From Henckelia pumila (lineage: Eukaryota; Streptophyta; Magnoliopsida; Lamiales; Gesneriaceae), in the NCBI RefSeq assembly GCF_033568475.1, contig NC_133120.1, positions 167,927,991-167,991,990 of the forward strand: a stretch of DNA of 64,000 nucleotides, given 5' to 3'. The notes under the pieces are model-generated. The model was not told the DNA's origin, ran no database searches, and saw only the letters and a list, made by a program, of their open reading frames with translations. The stretch's first letter is position 1. Each line of letters opens with the position of its first letter. Positions 1-11,760 of the stretch are shown here, piece after piece. The position numbers and the translations under genes were made by a program.

Positions 1-41
1 TGAGTGGGGCACAAACGTACCGAGAAGCAGTCGATGAGGCT

Positions 42-1000
42 ATGTTGTCAGAAAAAGATGGGAATGATATTATCAAGGAATCGCAAGCGAAAAGAGTCAG
101 TTACCAGGGGAGAGAGAAGCAAGGGCCTAGTCAAAAGAGGTCGTACCAAGCTCCAGCTCAGAGGAGACCGCAGCAGCAGCAGCGCCAAAACCCCAATCAG
201 GCGCGACCTCAGGGACAGAATCAACCGAACGCCAATGCTCCAAGGCCGGCGAATGCACCTATCTGTCAGAAGTGTGGGAAATCACACTACGGTCAATGTA
301 TGCTGGGGACCAATACTTGCTTTCTTTGCAAGAGACCAGGGCATTTTGCCAAAGACTGTCCGCAATCAAAGGAGCCTGTCAAGGGAAGAGTGTTTGCTAT
401 GACTCACGATCAGGTTGACCCAGATTTTGCAATTGTCAGAGGTATGATCTGTATTGCTGATTTACCTGCTTTTGTGTTGATAGATACAGGAGCTACGCAC
501 TCTTTTATGTCTGTTAGTTTTATGATGAAATTGAGGGTCTTACCGGATGAATCTACTTCGGAATTTTGTGTGTCGTTACCCTCGGGAGAAGAACTGAAAA
601 GTAGTAGTGTGGTAAGAAATTGCAAGGTTCAGATGCAGAGTCTAGTGTTGTGTGCAGATTTTATTGTTTTGTAGATGGTGGATTTCGATGCGATTTTTGG
701 GATGGACTGGTTGGCTCAGCATGAGGCTATTATTGACTGCAAACAGAGAACTGTCTCTTTGAAAGATAAGAACGGAAAACCATTTGTGTACCGCACTACA
801 TCTAAGAGGAGCTCACCAGGTATGATCTCTACAGGAACATCTTGGCAGTTATTGGGTAATGGGTGTACAGGATTTCTTGCAAGTCTAACTGGCGAGCTGG
901 AAGTGCAGCGACCGAAACTTGTGGAAGTGGAGGTAGTGAAGGACTTTCCAGAAGTTTTTCCCGATGATGTTGCGGGATTGCCTCAAGTCAGGGAAGTCGA
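42..1000 (+). pseudogene. gypsy gag C-terminus and aspartic protease
   Basis: After a basic, Q/P-rich linker come two cysteine knuckles: a first one of form C-x2-C-x3-H-x4-C and a second C-x2-C-x4-H-x4-C (CFLCKRPGHFAKDC). The retropepsin active site is LIDTGATHSF near 475-505. A TAG at 672-674 interrupts the frame just before the conserved stretch [13 protein letters not shown], and the frame reopens directly with ATG at 675. The part before base 1 is not visible. The product would be the retroelement nucleocapsid and the protease that matures Gag-Pol. Confidence 0.85.
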
Positions 1001-3838
1001 ATTTGGGATAGAATTGATGTCTGGAACTAAGCCAGCTTCTAAGGCACCATACAGATTAGCACCGACTGAGATGAAAGAACTGAAAGATCAATTGCAAGAG
1101 TTACTGGATAAGGGGTTCATCAGACCGAGTGTATCGCCATGGGGTGCACCGGTGTTGTTTGTTAAGAAGAAATATGGGTCAATGAGGTTGTGCATTGACT
1201 ATAGAGAGCTGAATCGAGTTACAGTGAAAACAGATATCCCTTGCCCAGAATAGACGACTTGTTCGACCAATTGCAAGGGGCAGAGGTGTTCTCAAAAATC
1301 GATCTACGATCAGGCTACCATCAGCTGAAGGTGAAGGATGTAGATGTGCAGAAGACAGCATTCAGGACTCGCTATGGCCATTACGAGTTCTTAGTAATGC
1401 CATTTGGATTGACCAATGCACCAGCTGTGTTCATGGATTTGATGAACAGAGTGTTTCAACCCTTCTTGGATCAGTTTGTCATAGTCTTCATAGATGACAT
1501 ATTGATCTACTCTCGCAGTCTAGAGGAGCATCGTCAGCACTTGACTACAGTGTTGCAGATTTTGAAAGAAAAGCAACTGTATGCTAAGTTCAGTAAGTCT
1601 AAATTTTGGCTGGAGCAGATTTCATTTTTGGGTCATATAGTTTCAGCTAAGGGAATTGAGATGGATCCGTCTAAGGTGGAAGCGGTCTGAAATTGGGTTG
1701 CTCCAAAGAATGCTACAGAAATACGGAGTTTCTTGGGTTTAGCAGGCTACTACAGGAGATTTATTCAAGAATTCTCAAGATAGCTCTACCACTGACTTCC
1801 TTAACTCGAAAAGGTGTGAAGTTTGTGTGGTCAGAACAATGTGAGAAGAGCTTTACAAAATTGAAGGAAAGATTGATGTCAGCGCCAGTGCTAGCAATTC
1901 CCGAAGGCACGGGTCGTTTTGTGGTTTATACCGATGCTTCAAAGAGTGGATTAGGAGCTGTTTTGATGCAGGATGATAAAGTAATAGCATATGCATCTCG
2001 ATAGCTGAAGATCCATGAGAGGAACTACCCGACTCATGATCTTGAGTTGGCGGCATTTTTTTTTGCTTTGAAGCTATGGAGACACTACTTGTACGGTGAA
2101 AGGTGTCAGATTTTCACTGATCACAAAAGCCTAAAATATTTTTTCACTCAGAAGGATTTAAACATGAGGCAAAGAAGATGGCTGGAATTGGTGAAGGACT
2201 ACGACTGTGACATTAGCTATCATTCTGGTAAGGCTAATGTTGTAGCAGATGCCTTGAGTTGCAATTCTGCGACATTGAACCAATTGACAGTCCAGCAGGA
2301 GTTGATTGCTGAATTTGAACGGATGAGTTTGGAGGTATTCGAACCAATGGAGGTATGCACTCTAGCAGCCTTAATAGTAGTACCTAGTTTTCTTGAGAGA
2401 ATTCGAGCAGGCCAAGCTTCTGATGAACATTTGACGTTGTGGAGGAGCATAGATGAAGCCAAGGGTGGTACATTGTACACTGTCAAAGACGGAATTGTTC
2501 ATCACCGAGGTAGAATGTGGGTGCCAGCAGTAGACTCATTGAGAGTTGAAGTGATGACTGAAGCCCATAATGTTCTGTATTCCATTCATTCAGGAAGTAC
2601 GAAAATGTATAAGGATCTGCAATCCTTATATTAATGAACATGTATGAAGAGGGATGTTGTAAAATTTGTGAATGAATGTTTGACTTGTCAACAAGTGAAG
2701 ATCGAGCATCAAAGACCGGCAGGACTCCTGAAACCATTGCCAATACCCACATGGAAGTGGGAAGATGACACTATGGATTTCGTGGTAGGATTTCCAGTTT
2801 CACCACGAAGGATGAACTCGATCTGGGTGGTAGTTGACAAGTTAACTAAGTCAGCTCATTTTATTCCAGTCAGGAATAACTTCTCCATGAATCAGTATAC
2901 AGAGCTGTACATTCGAGAAATTGTCAGATTGCATGGAGTACCGGCGAGGATAGTATCTGACAGAGATCCTAAGTTCACTTCAAACTTTTGGGGAAGTTTA
3001 CATAGAGGATTGGGAACGAAGCTAGCTTTCAGTACAACTTTTCACCCTCAGACATATGGTCAGTCAGAACGAGTGATCCAAATACTCGAAGACATGTTGA
3101 GAGCTTGTATGATCGACTTTGGAGGTAATTGGGAATCGAAATTGCCTTTAGTAGAGTTTACTTACAACAATAGTTATCAAGCAAGTATTGGCATGGCTCC
3201 TTATGAGGCGTTGTATGGGAGAAGGTGTAGAACTCCCCTACACTAGGATGAAGTTGGAGAGAGAGCTGTTTTGGGGCCGGAAATAGTGACCCAAACAGTA
3301 GATGTGATAGCCAAGATCAGAGACAGAATGTTGACAGCGCAAAGTCGACAGAAAAGTTACGCCGACCAGCGACGTAGAGATTTGGAGTTTGAAGTAGGTG
3401 ACTATGTATTTTTAAAGTTTTTACCATGGAAAGGTGTTAAGATTTGGAAAAAAGGGTAAATTGAGTCCAAGATATATAGGACCTTTTGAGATCCTAGAAA
3501 AAGTTGGGGCTCGAGCTTACCGAGTGGCACTACCACCAAACTTGGAGTGTGTTCACAATGTCTTCCATATCTCCATGTTAAGAAAGTATGTGGCAAATTC
3601 TTCTCATGTTATTCGCCATGAGCCAGTGGAATGGACGCCAGACTTGTCCTACGAGGAGATGTCTGTTCAAATCTTGGACAGACAAGTTCGTAGGTTGAGA
3701 AACAGAGAGATTCCAATGGTGAAAGTCTTATGATGCAACCAGTTGGTTGAAGAGGCTACCTGGGAAACCGAGCAGGATATGCGAGCACGCTATCCTGAAC
3801 TGTTTGGTAAGTCGAATTTCGAGGACAAAATTCTTTTA
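930..3838 (+). pseudogene. gypsy pol: RT, RNase H, integrase, chromodomain-like tail
   Basis: RT begins near 1040 and carries FIDDILIYS near 1485-1515 (the YxDD catalytic box). RNase H has YTDASKSGLGAVL near 1927. Integrase shows the HHCC zinc region (about 2570-2690), then TMDFVVGF, SDRDPKF and the glutamate in QSERVIQ as the D-D-E triad. The C-terminal 3660-3830 stretch resembles a chromodomain (EEATWETEQDM). Breaks: a one-base frameshift near 1235, TGA at 1688, a frameshift near 1775, TAG at 2002, tandem TAA-TGA at 2632-2637, TAG at 3244, a frameshift near 3440 and TGA at 3731. Several of these sit where the family has Trp. Confidence 0.9.
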
Positions 3839-4734
3839 AGGAGTGTAGAGTTGTAAGGTCCGAAAAGTCCACTAGCTTAATCACGATTAATTGATTGAAT
3901 TATATGAATTAATGCATGTTATTTAGATAAATTAATTGTTATGTTAATTATGTGATTTAATTAAATGCCTGAAATGTTATGTGATATGTATGATTTTAAA
4001 GTTTTCAGGTTGGTATTAATTTTGGGTCGTAGGGACGAGCCTAGCCTTGGCTTGAGTAAAGAAAATTTGTTTATTTTAAATTAAGTTTAAAGGGATGCAG
4101 TGTATTTTTTTTTATTAAATGGGAGGGTAAAATTTTAAAGGATTTTAAGTGTAACTAATGGGCCGTGTTGAAACCCATTAGTCACAAAAGAAATAAGCGT
4201 TCAGAATTTTATTCTGAACTCTCATTTTGAACGCTCTCTTTTTCTTTCAAATCTCTCTCACTCAAACGCTGCATCAAGGGTAGAGTTCTTCGACTTCTCA
4301 AGGCTAGATCGTTCCGCCATCCAGGTTAATCCCAATCAGACGATTCAGACAAGTTTTAAATGTTTTGAAACCCATTCAAGAGTATAAATATGTTTGATAT
4401 GAACCCTAGGTTGATTTATGGTGTTGATTGATGCATGTTTTAGAAAGTTACACGAATATGTTGTAAAATCGCGAAGCGTGATGCATTCCTGATGTTTTCG
4501 GTATAAGTTTATTGAGATTCTAGGGCATTTATGTTGTAAAAATAAGAATTTTGGAAGAAGAGATTTTGAATGAGAAGTTTTGATTCAAAACTTTGAAAAT
4601 TTGGATCGTGATGTGCGTATATTTTGAAGTTTTTCATGTGCTTGATTATAAGTTTTGATGGGTGAGTGAATAGATTTGATTTGGAATCGAAAAGAACCGA
4701 AAAAGAGCAAAAAAAAAATATGAAGTTCGCACCC

Positions 4735-4866
4735 TGCACGCCTGCTGCCTGCGTGCGCAGGTAGCATCACCGGTGCAGGGGCGCAGTTTTTGAGCGCCCC
4801 TGCACTAGGGGGCAGCGTTGGTGGCGCAGGGGCGCAAGTTTTCTGCGCCCTTGCACCATAGGTGCT
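4735..4866 (+). repeat. GC-rich cassette in gypsy LTR
   Basis: This is a sharply bounded GC-rich island inside an AT-rich LTR. It is built of the repeated word GGTGCAGGGGCGCAG and its inverse (GCGCCCCTGCAC), so it can fold on itself. Similar words occur in the LTRs of other elements in this window (see findings). No protein is proposed, although a chance reverse-strand ORF crosses it. Confidence 0.7.
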
Positions 4867-5261
4867 GTCCAAATTTTTTTTAAGGTTGTGTTTTGAAATC
4901 CTAATTTCATATTTGTGGTCTTTAAAGCTATTTTAAGTATTTTTAAGAATGTTTATGCAAAAGTTTCAAGTTTTCAATGTCCGGGACGGATGGAACGACT
5001 CACGTGGATCGAATATACTATGTAATGCATGTTTATGTTTTCAACCTTCATGAAAAATATTTTTCCATGAAAATCATGAAATGTAGGAAGTACTTAATGC
5101 ATGAATAGTTCTCGCATTGGTTTATGCATGCACGACATTGTTTATGAAAGTTCATGATGATGGAAGAATAATGATGACGTGCATGAAGAATGATATGATA
5201 CGAAGAATGTTATTATGTATGAAAACTATTTATGATTTATGTGTCTTGTGGTGATTATACA

Positions 5262-5372
5262 AGGTATGCACTTCGGGATGAGCTCCGGAGCGGCTATCCA
5301 AACATGGCTCACGGGATGGTTATACGGGGTATGCACTTCGGGATGAGCTCCGAAGCGGCTATCCAAAGAATG
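5262..5372 (+). repeat. tandem duplication inside gypsy LTR
   Basis: The phrase GGTATGCACTTCGGGATGAG followed by CTCCGGAGCGGCTATCC occurs twice, about 68 bp apart, with one substitution in the second part. It is a direct repeat in the LTR; a role as a transcription-control element is only a guess. Confidence 0.75.
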
Positions 5373-6034
5373 AAAGTTTACGGGCATAATGTCATATGCT
5401 TGTTGATCAACAGAAATCTATGAATGGCTCACTATGCGGTTGCCACACTACTCATACTTCATCACCCCAAATATTTTTATGATATGGCTTTATCAAAGTT
5501 ATGTTTATTGCATGAAAGTTTAAGTTAATGTTTTCTCTTTTAAAGTTAGAAAATCCTTTTTCTGCATGTTCTTGCTGAGTCTTTCGACTCACTATACTTG
5601 AATGGTGTAGTTAACGATGATGTGGATGCTTTTATTGATGATTATGTGGGCAGACATGAAGAAGAAGCAGGGGTCGGTCCAACGGGCAATGCATGAGTGT
5701 GAATGCTTTAGAATGGAAGATGTTTTAAACATTTTTATTTGATGAGAGACAAACAAGTTTTAATTTTTAAGTTGATGGCCATGTTTGGCAAATATTTTTG
5801 GATGCTATTCTATTTTTGTGCACTTATTATATGCTCTTTTAATAAAAAAGATGATGATTCAGCAAAGTTTTTATTTTTTCCAAAATTTTAAGTATGTATG
5901 TTTGAGTAACGTTTCGATTGAGAAATTGGGACGTTACAGTTATACTTTTAAAAAGAAATACAAATTATTAAGAATGTGTATGAGAGACATTTTTATTGAA
6001 ATTAATGGTTTCAAGAGAATCAGGGATGTACATT

Positions 6035-6475
6035 ATATCTGTTAAACTGAATTAATCGATCGAACCGAATGAATTCGAAATTTTGGTTTTAAGTTTAGCA
6101 AATTTTGGTTAATTCGGTTCAATTTTTGGTTTTTGTTAAAAAAAATTCACTTACCGAATTAACAAAATTATAATAATCATATTTTGATTTTTTTATTAAA
6201 CTTTACATATAATTTATGGTATTTGTCAAATGTTTATATATTTAATATTGTACTTACTTTTTCTTAATTTTAATTTTTCAAGCATTATATGTTTTATTAT
6301 GATAAAAATCTCATATTAAATTATTAATTAATTTTTAGTTTTAAAATAGTAAAAAAAATAAATTGATTAATTTGGTTATGGACCGAATTAACCTATTTTA
6401 ATTCGGTTCTATTACGACGATTTTATCATAAATTCGGTTCGACTTGATTAGCTTCAAAAAAATTCAGTTTTTTTA
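6035..6475. repeat. AT-rich MITE-like repeat with AACCGAAT ends
   Basis: The stretch is very AT-rich and its ends are imperfect inverted copies: TTAATCGATCGAACCGAAT at the left, and the reverse complement of ATTCGGTTCGACTTGATTAG at the right. AATTCGGTT words recur inside. This suggests a small non-autonomous DNA element, but no clear target duplication was found and no transposase is present. Confidence 0.4.
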
Positions 6476-6483
6476 AAAAAAAC

Positions 6484-6973
6484 TTCAGTGCTGCTATTCA
6501 ATTTCAGTACATGGAGAATGGTCGTTTGGTGTTGTCTGATTGTCATGGCACAACCACTGCCCAAAACAACTTCAGTGCTGTAATTTTTTTATAATTATAA
6601 TCATCTCATGCATGTAATTATCATTATTAGAATCAAGAAAGAAATCGTTTCATGGTTTTTTTTTTTTTTGTGACAGGTGAAACTCAATTACCCTTCAGAA
6701 CGTTTAACTTCGATCACCGGCCGTGCGACCTTGAACTACGAGGGTGTGGTTTCTCTCAAGATTGGTACAAACTGTGGAGAATACGGGCCTTTCGGCAAAG
6801 AAAATGGTAGCTACAGGGAACTGTGTTGCCACGAGGTAATCGATCAGTTCGGAGGATTCTATGGCTCCGCAACATCAGACAATCTGGCCTCCATTGGAGT
6901 TTATATCAAGCCTATCACGAGCTTAGGACCTGGCAACAATTCCTCTAACGAGCCGCTTAAACAGGAACTCTAA
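6484..6973 (+). pseudogene. jacalin-type mannose-binding lectin, 5'-truncated fragment
   Basis: Two exons are inferred. Exon A ends at 6579 and reads QFQYMENGRLVLSDCHG...NNFSA. An intron 6580-6676 (GT...AG) follows, then exon B 6677-6973 reads VKLNYPSERLTSITGR and later GGFYGSATSDNLASIGVYIKP, ending in a stop. LTSITG, the GPFG turn and the closing IGVYIKP strand are hallmarks of the jacalin beta-prism, whose members bind mannose or galactose glycans. Only roughly the second three quarters of one domain is present. Upstream is repeat DNA, so the start and first strands are missing; either a 5' exon lies across the repeats or this is a broken gene. The 13-bp phrase AACTTCAGTGCTG occurs at 6481 and again at 6568. 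Confidence 0.7.
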
Positions 6974-7100
6974 GCGAATTTGTTTCGGGTGAATATGATG
7001 AATGTTCCTGCAGTTTTCCGCATTGTAAATAATAAGCAATATCTTGTTTAGTGTGGCATACAAAATTCTGATAGTTTGGATTATTTTTACTACAAAAAAT

Positions 7101-9648
7101 CTATGACGAATTTGTGTCCTTTCTCTCCGATCCCCGGATATTTGTCCAAGATTTACTCGCTTTTGCCGGAGCTATTCGAGGTGGCTCCAAATCGACCTCG
7201 AGTTTTGAAGGTTCCAACAATAGTTTATCTCTAATAAACCTATCCAAATTAAAACCACTTTCACTCTCCACATCAGCTGAAAAGTCTCTGATATATTTGT
7301 CATCTTTATTGGTTCCTGAATATTCATCACCTTTCTTTAAATTCAACAGTCTCTTTATGCTATCGATAGCTGGATCGATGATGTCCAAGAATCCCATGAT
7401 CCATGATGCATCATCAACAACTTCCGTGCGCTGTATAAATTAAACCAACAAAATCCGGTTTAAGCACGAAATCATCACAAAGTCGAAACTCCCAATCAGC
7501 ACGCACACGCAAGCTTAATACCTGTTGGAAGTAAAGGTCGCGAATTTCTTCAGCTCGTACAGAATTTCCTTGATCTTCTTCCAAAGAAGCCCAAGTCATC
7601 CATGTTACATAGCTTTGAGAATTTATGTTCAGCGAAGATCTAAATAGTCTTCGAGCTGCCGATAGATTGCCAACCCTTTGCTCCAAAACACCCCAAGCCT
7701 ACAAATTTACTGAACATGAGAGTTGATAAAGAAAACAAGCTACAATAACAGCCAGGAAACTTTAATCTGTTCATTCACCTGCAGGCAACGAGCAGCACTT
7801 TCACTGTTACAATCAATCGACAGAGCCTTTTGGTATAACTCCCGAGCCGAGCTTAAATTTCCTTCTTTCCATTCCATCCAACCCCAAGCCTAAAAATCAG
7901 TGGGAATATTATCAATTGTCAGTAGCTTCGGGGCATAAATGTAGGCCAAGATTTGGTGAGTATACTAGAAACTAGAGTTTGGGACATTTCATAAGCACTC
8001 ACAATCCACACAGGTTGATGCCTTGGATCCAACTCGGACGCCCTTTTAAAGAGCACTCGTGCTAAATTCGCCGTCGAGTATCTGTATTCCAACAATGCAA
8101 GTGATTGCAAGAGAACTGGATCTCTAGGATTCACCGCATGCCCGACTTTCAGAAGTTTCCTCGCCAGATCAACATTGCCTAGATTAGCTTCGAAGACTCC
8201 CCACACATGCCACGCAAACCTATTCTTCGGACTAGCCTGCACAGCTTTCTGCACCCAAAAACCCAAGGGAAGTTCATACACACAAAGAAACAACACCTCA
8301 AAGCAATCCGGAATCGAGAGCTCGAAGAAACAGACCTCAAAAAGTCTTCTAGCAGCAGGGTTGTTCTCCTGTTGTGCCTCAAGCTGCGCCCAAGCCTTCA
8401 AAATAAGCAAAACTCAAACATCAGTTCCATTTCCATCACCAGAATTTTGTAATGTCAGTAATTTCTTTCCCAAAACTTACTAGCCAACTAGCACAGCTTT
8501 TCGAATTGCACTTGGTTGCTTGCCTGAACAAATACTGAGCCTGTTCATATCGCTTTGCTCTAACTTCAAGCAGTGCAAGTGTCTGGTATATATACTCATT
8601 CCCACCACAATACTTGAGACCCTTTCCCAAAAGATTTCTTGCTTTCTTAATATTTCCTTGTTGCATCTCCAACACAGCCCATCCATGCCAGGCTGCAATG
8701 TGCCTCTTATCAGCAACTGTGGCAGCATCAAACAACTCTCTAGCTCTCCTTGTATTACCCATCTTGTTTTCCAGAACAGCCCAACACTGGTAAAAACAGA
8801 AACATTGGAATATGTTCTTCAACTAATTTTCTCCAAGATATATAAAACTCAAAAACCAACCTGCCAAATGTAAGAATTTTCCCCTTGTGTAGCTTGACAT
8901 CCCTTCTCATACACAGCTCTTGCTTCATTCATTCTTGATTGTTTGCTGAAAGCCTTCCCCAAGGCAACGTAAGGCCTCCCATCTTCCGGCCAGTAACTTA
9001 TACACTTGAAAACATTGAATGATTACAAAAGATTAAACAAATGAAAAAGACCCCAAAATTTCTGTAAATAACATAAATGATTACCTTCTTGAGAATCTCC
9101 TCTGCTTCTTCATACTGATAATTCCGCACCAAAATCTTCGCTCTGTACAAAGCCAAATCCAAATTCACCGAAAGGGGTCTCTCAGAACTCGACACAACCC
9201 TCTCAGGCTCAAAGATGGGCATCTTCTTGGCAAATCTCGAGAGCCCCGCATCAATAGCCGAAGGCGTTTTAAGTTTCTTCAGCATAACAGAACTTTCTCC
9301 ACCTCCAGAAAACTTCCCTTCTTCTTCATCTTCATCTGAAAACTCCATAACCGGCCTACGAACAACAAGCAACTCCTCCAGAGACTTCTTGGCATTCACG
9401 ATCTCTGCATCTAAGTCATCTCTATCTTCCATTTCACCGTCCACCTGTGACACAGATTTCTGCGGCTTTTCTTGAAGAATCGGCGATGATGATGATGATG
9501 ATTCATGCGCGTGTACATGATTCGAAACGGGGTGTGAAGAGGAAGATTGAAGGGTTCTTAAGGGCACTGGGAAGCTGAATTTGGAGGAATTCGGAATCTT
9601 AGAAGGTGAAAGGAGAGCGAATTTAGAGGGAGATGAAAACAGTGTCAT
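7101..9648 (-). CDS. HCF107: HCF107-like chloroplast HAT/TPR RNA-stabilising protein, 8 exons
   Basis: The exons on the reverse strand are 9648-9085, 9004-8861, 8786-8481, 8395-8336, 8248-8003, 7889-7779, 7698-7522 and 7430-7101 (stop 7101-7103). Every intron is GT-AG and every exon length is a multiple of three, giving 645 residues. Residues 1-60 are Ser-rich and basic, as in a chloroplast transit peptide; an acidic stretch near 105-112 precedes the IDAGL and KKMPIFEPER block. Helical HAT/TPR-like repeats fill about 165-530 (AAWHGWAVLE, FAWHVWGVFE, AWGVLEQRVGN, WMTWASLEEDQG). The C-terminus has GFLDIIDPAIDSIKRLL. Known for the family (HCF107, Chlamydomonas Mbb1): it binds the psbH 5' region, protects processed psbH RNA and is needed for psbB expression in photosystem II. 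The copy looks intact. Start chosen as the Met giving the transit peptide. Confidence 0.93.
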
Positions 9649-10215
9649 CTTCTCAACGGCTCAACTGAAGAACACACAACGGTGATAATCTGGCTTTAGA
9701 CGAAGTTCTGCGCTGAATGACGGATATATCCTCCGGTATTTTTGGCGGTAACACGTAACGAAAAGTGGGATGGTGAAGTTATAACACGTGGGCATAAAAG
9801 TAACTTCGTGTGCTTAAGCAATTGGACAATAATTGGCCACGTTGCACAAAGTTTGGGAGTCTCGAATTCTATCCAAAAAGTAGATTTTTTGGCCAAGTGG
9901 AGAAATATTATTGGTTGGGAATGTATTTAAAGAAAATTATATGCCGATTTGGCAAAAGCGGCCAATTGCAAGACCATTTAACTCCCTATTTATATATATG
10001 AGAAAAATGTGATCAAAATTTTGAAAAAAAACCTAGGCTACTCTACATGTTTAGTGCATTCACAAAGAATACTAGGAAGGGCTAGCTCCAAAATCTTCAT
10101 TCCATCCACTTCTCTCTAATGTGTGTCTTCAAGGTGCCTTTGATCATAGAATAGATACTATTTATTTGAAGAGAAAGTTAATATAAAGATGATTTTATTT
10201 ATTGATTTCACATAA
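9649..10215. other. upstream region of the HCF107-like gene
   Basis: No coding sequence was seen. It should contain the 5' UTR and promoter of the reverse-strand gene and runs up to the copia insertion at 10221. I did not identify a convincing TATA box or other element. Confidence 0.5.
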
Positions 10216-10220
10216 ATTTT

Positions 10221-10838
10221 TGTTGGAAATATATTTAAATAAAATTTTTGAATAAAAATAATGGATCATGAATGTGAGAGTGTCTTTTGGTTATCCACAT
10301 TCTTGAATTAATTTGAGGCTTTTGGCTCTCCACATTCTTGAGTTAAATGAAAGATTAATTGAGTTAATTAATCTTATGACTCTTGGTGTGCTTTTTAAAG
10401 CCTATAAATAGTGTGCTCATTTCCTCAATCCAAACACACACATTATTCAAGATCTCACTCAAGAATTCTCTTGCATTTCATATTGTTAGCTCTTCTTTTG
10501 GCATCCGTTAAATTTTGGTGATAAAGTGAAGATACGATTCAAGTTCGCCGGAGTAGTGAATTTATGCTTAGTTTGCTACTGGTTTTTCCGTTGTATCCTG
10601 AAAAACAGAAGTATGTACGTGTTGATCCTCAAGCATCTTGTGGAGAGGACGAATCTGTTTTAAGGAAACTGTACTAGTTACAAGCCTCGGTTTGCTTGAT
10701 TATTTCCTTACTTGTTTGCTTTATATTTTTTAGTATTTGTGTATTCGTTATACTATTGAATTTTTATACGATCATTCTTTCTTCTTGTAATATTATTTCT
10801 GTAATATTCACGTTTTGAGTTTGCATATTTTGATAAAA
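10221..10838 (+). repeat. copia 5' LTR
   Basis: It starts TGTTGGAAATATATT and ends TGATAAAA, where the partner LTR ends TGATAACA, so the terminal CA has mutated here. It contains the probable TATA stretch CCTATAAATAG near 10401. Length is 618 bp. Confidence 0.85.
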
Positions 10839-10882
10839 AACTTAAAACAGACTTGGTGCTCATTACGTGATTTGTTTCAGAA

Positions 10883-11760
10883 ATGGCTTCTGCTTCAAGT
10901 GAGACTACTCTTGTTGCCCCTATTTTCACGGTTCCAAATCGTGTCGTTCCTCCTGTTGCCCCACGTGGTGATGTCGTTTCTATTCCAAACAGTCATGGAG
11001 AAAAGCCAGAGAAGTTCACTGGTGCGGACTTCAAGAGGTGGCAACAGAAAATGCTCTTCTACTTGACGACGTTGAACCTGGCCAGATTCCTCTCGGAGGA
11101 TGCTCCTAAGCTCAAGGAGGGTGAGGAAGATGTTGAATCCGTCAGTGCTTTGGAGGCATGGAATCATTCTGATTTCCTATGCCGAAATTACGTGATGAAC
11201 GGATTGGAAGATTCGCTCTACAATGTGTATTGAGAAAAAGAAAACGGCCAAAGAGCTGTGGGAATCTCTTGACAGAAAGTACAAAATCGAGGATTCGGGG
11301 GCCAAGAAGTTTCTTGTAGGCCGCTTTCTGGATTTTAAGATGGTGGATTCCAAAACAATTATCAGCTAAGTTCAAGAGATCCAAGTGATTCTTCACGAGA
11401 TTCACGCTGAGGGGATGACGTTGAGAGAATCCTTCCAAGTGGCGACCATTTTTTGAGAAGCTACCACCGGCATGGAAGGATTCAAGAACTACTTAAAACA
11501 CAAGAGAAAGGAGATGAATGTTGAAGAACTCATTGTTCGACTTTGTATCGAGGAAGACAACAAGAGCTCCGAAAGACGACTGTTTTCTCCAGTTGCTGCT
11601 AAAGCAAATGTTGTCGAGCATGGCCAAAGCTCGAAAAAGAAACACTTCAATCGTTCGAACAAAAGGATGAATATGGGACCAAAATGAGGCATTACGAAGA
11701 AGAAGTTCTTCGGAAAATGCTTCAACTGTGATGGTACTTGGCCGCAAGGCCTCTGAGTGC
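10883..11760 (+). pseudogene. copia gag
   Basis: The ATG at 10883 opens 116 residues containing GEKPEKFTGADFKRWQQKM and [14 protein letters not shown], typical of the plant copia gag family (UBN2-like). The frame is then lost near 11233 and continues in another frame ([34 protein letters not shown]). Stops lie at about 11367 and 11455. The zinc knuckle near 11720-11770 is destroyed by a frameshift between CFNC and SECKKPKK, so nucleocapsid function is lost. Confidence 0.85.

Larger units (their letters stand above)
1..5938 (+). mobile_element. Ty3/gypsy chromovirus (Tekay-type), 5' truncated by window edge
   Basis: The internal region runs from the window start to 3851 and the 3' LTR from 3852 to 5938. 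The order gag zinc knuckles, protease, RT, RNase H, integrase and chromodomain-like tail is that of plant Ty3/gypsy chromoviruses; the paired knuckles and the integrase tail are what I know from the Tekay lineage. Coding is interrupted by about eight in-frame stops and at least three frameshifts, so this copy is dead. The 5' LTR lies outside the window, so the target duplication cannot be tested. Lineage assignment is from recall of family motifs. Confidence 0.9.
3852..5938 (+). repeat. 3' LTR of the first gypsy element
   Basis: It begins TGTAAGGTCC directly after the polyprotein end and a purine-rich stretch, and ends ACGTTACA, giving short terminal inverted repeats TGTAA/TTACA and the TG...CA ends of LTRs. 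It is 2087 bp, AT-rich overall, with a GC-rich cassette at 4735-4866 and an internal duplication at 5262-5372. The start was chosen from the TG following the purine tract; only one LTR is in the window, so the ends are not confirmed by a second copy. Confidence 0.75.

Noticed and set aside
4585..4872. Reverse-strand ORF through the GC-rich cassette of the gypsy LTR
   Set aside because: Its Ala/Pro-rich protein is the translation of repeated GC words; it lies in an LTR and has no family features.
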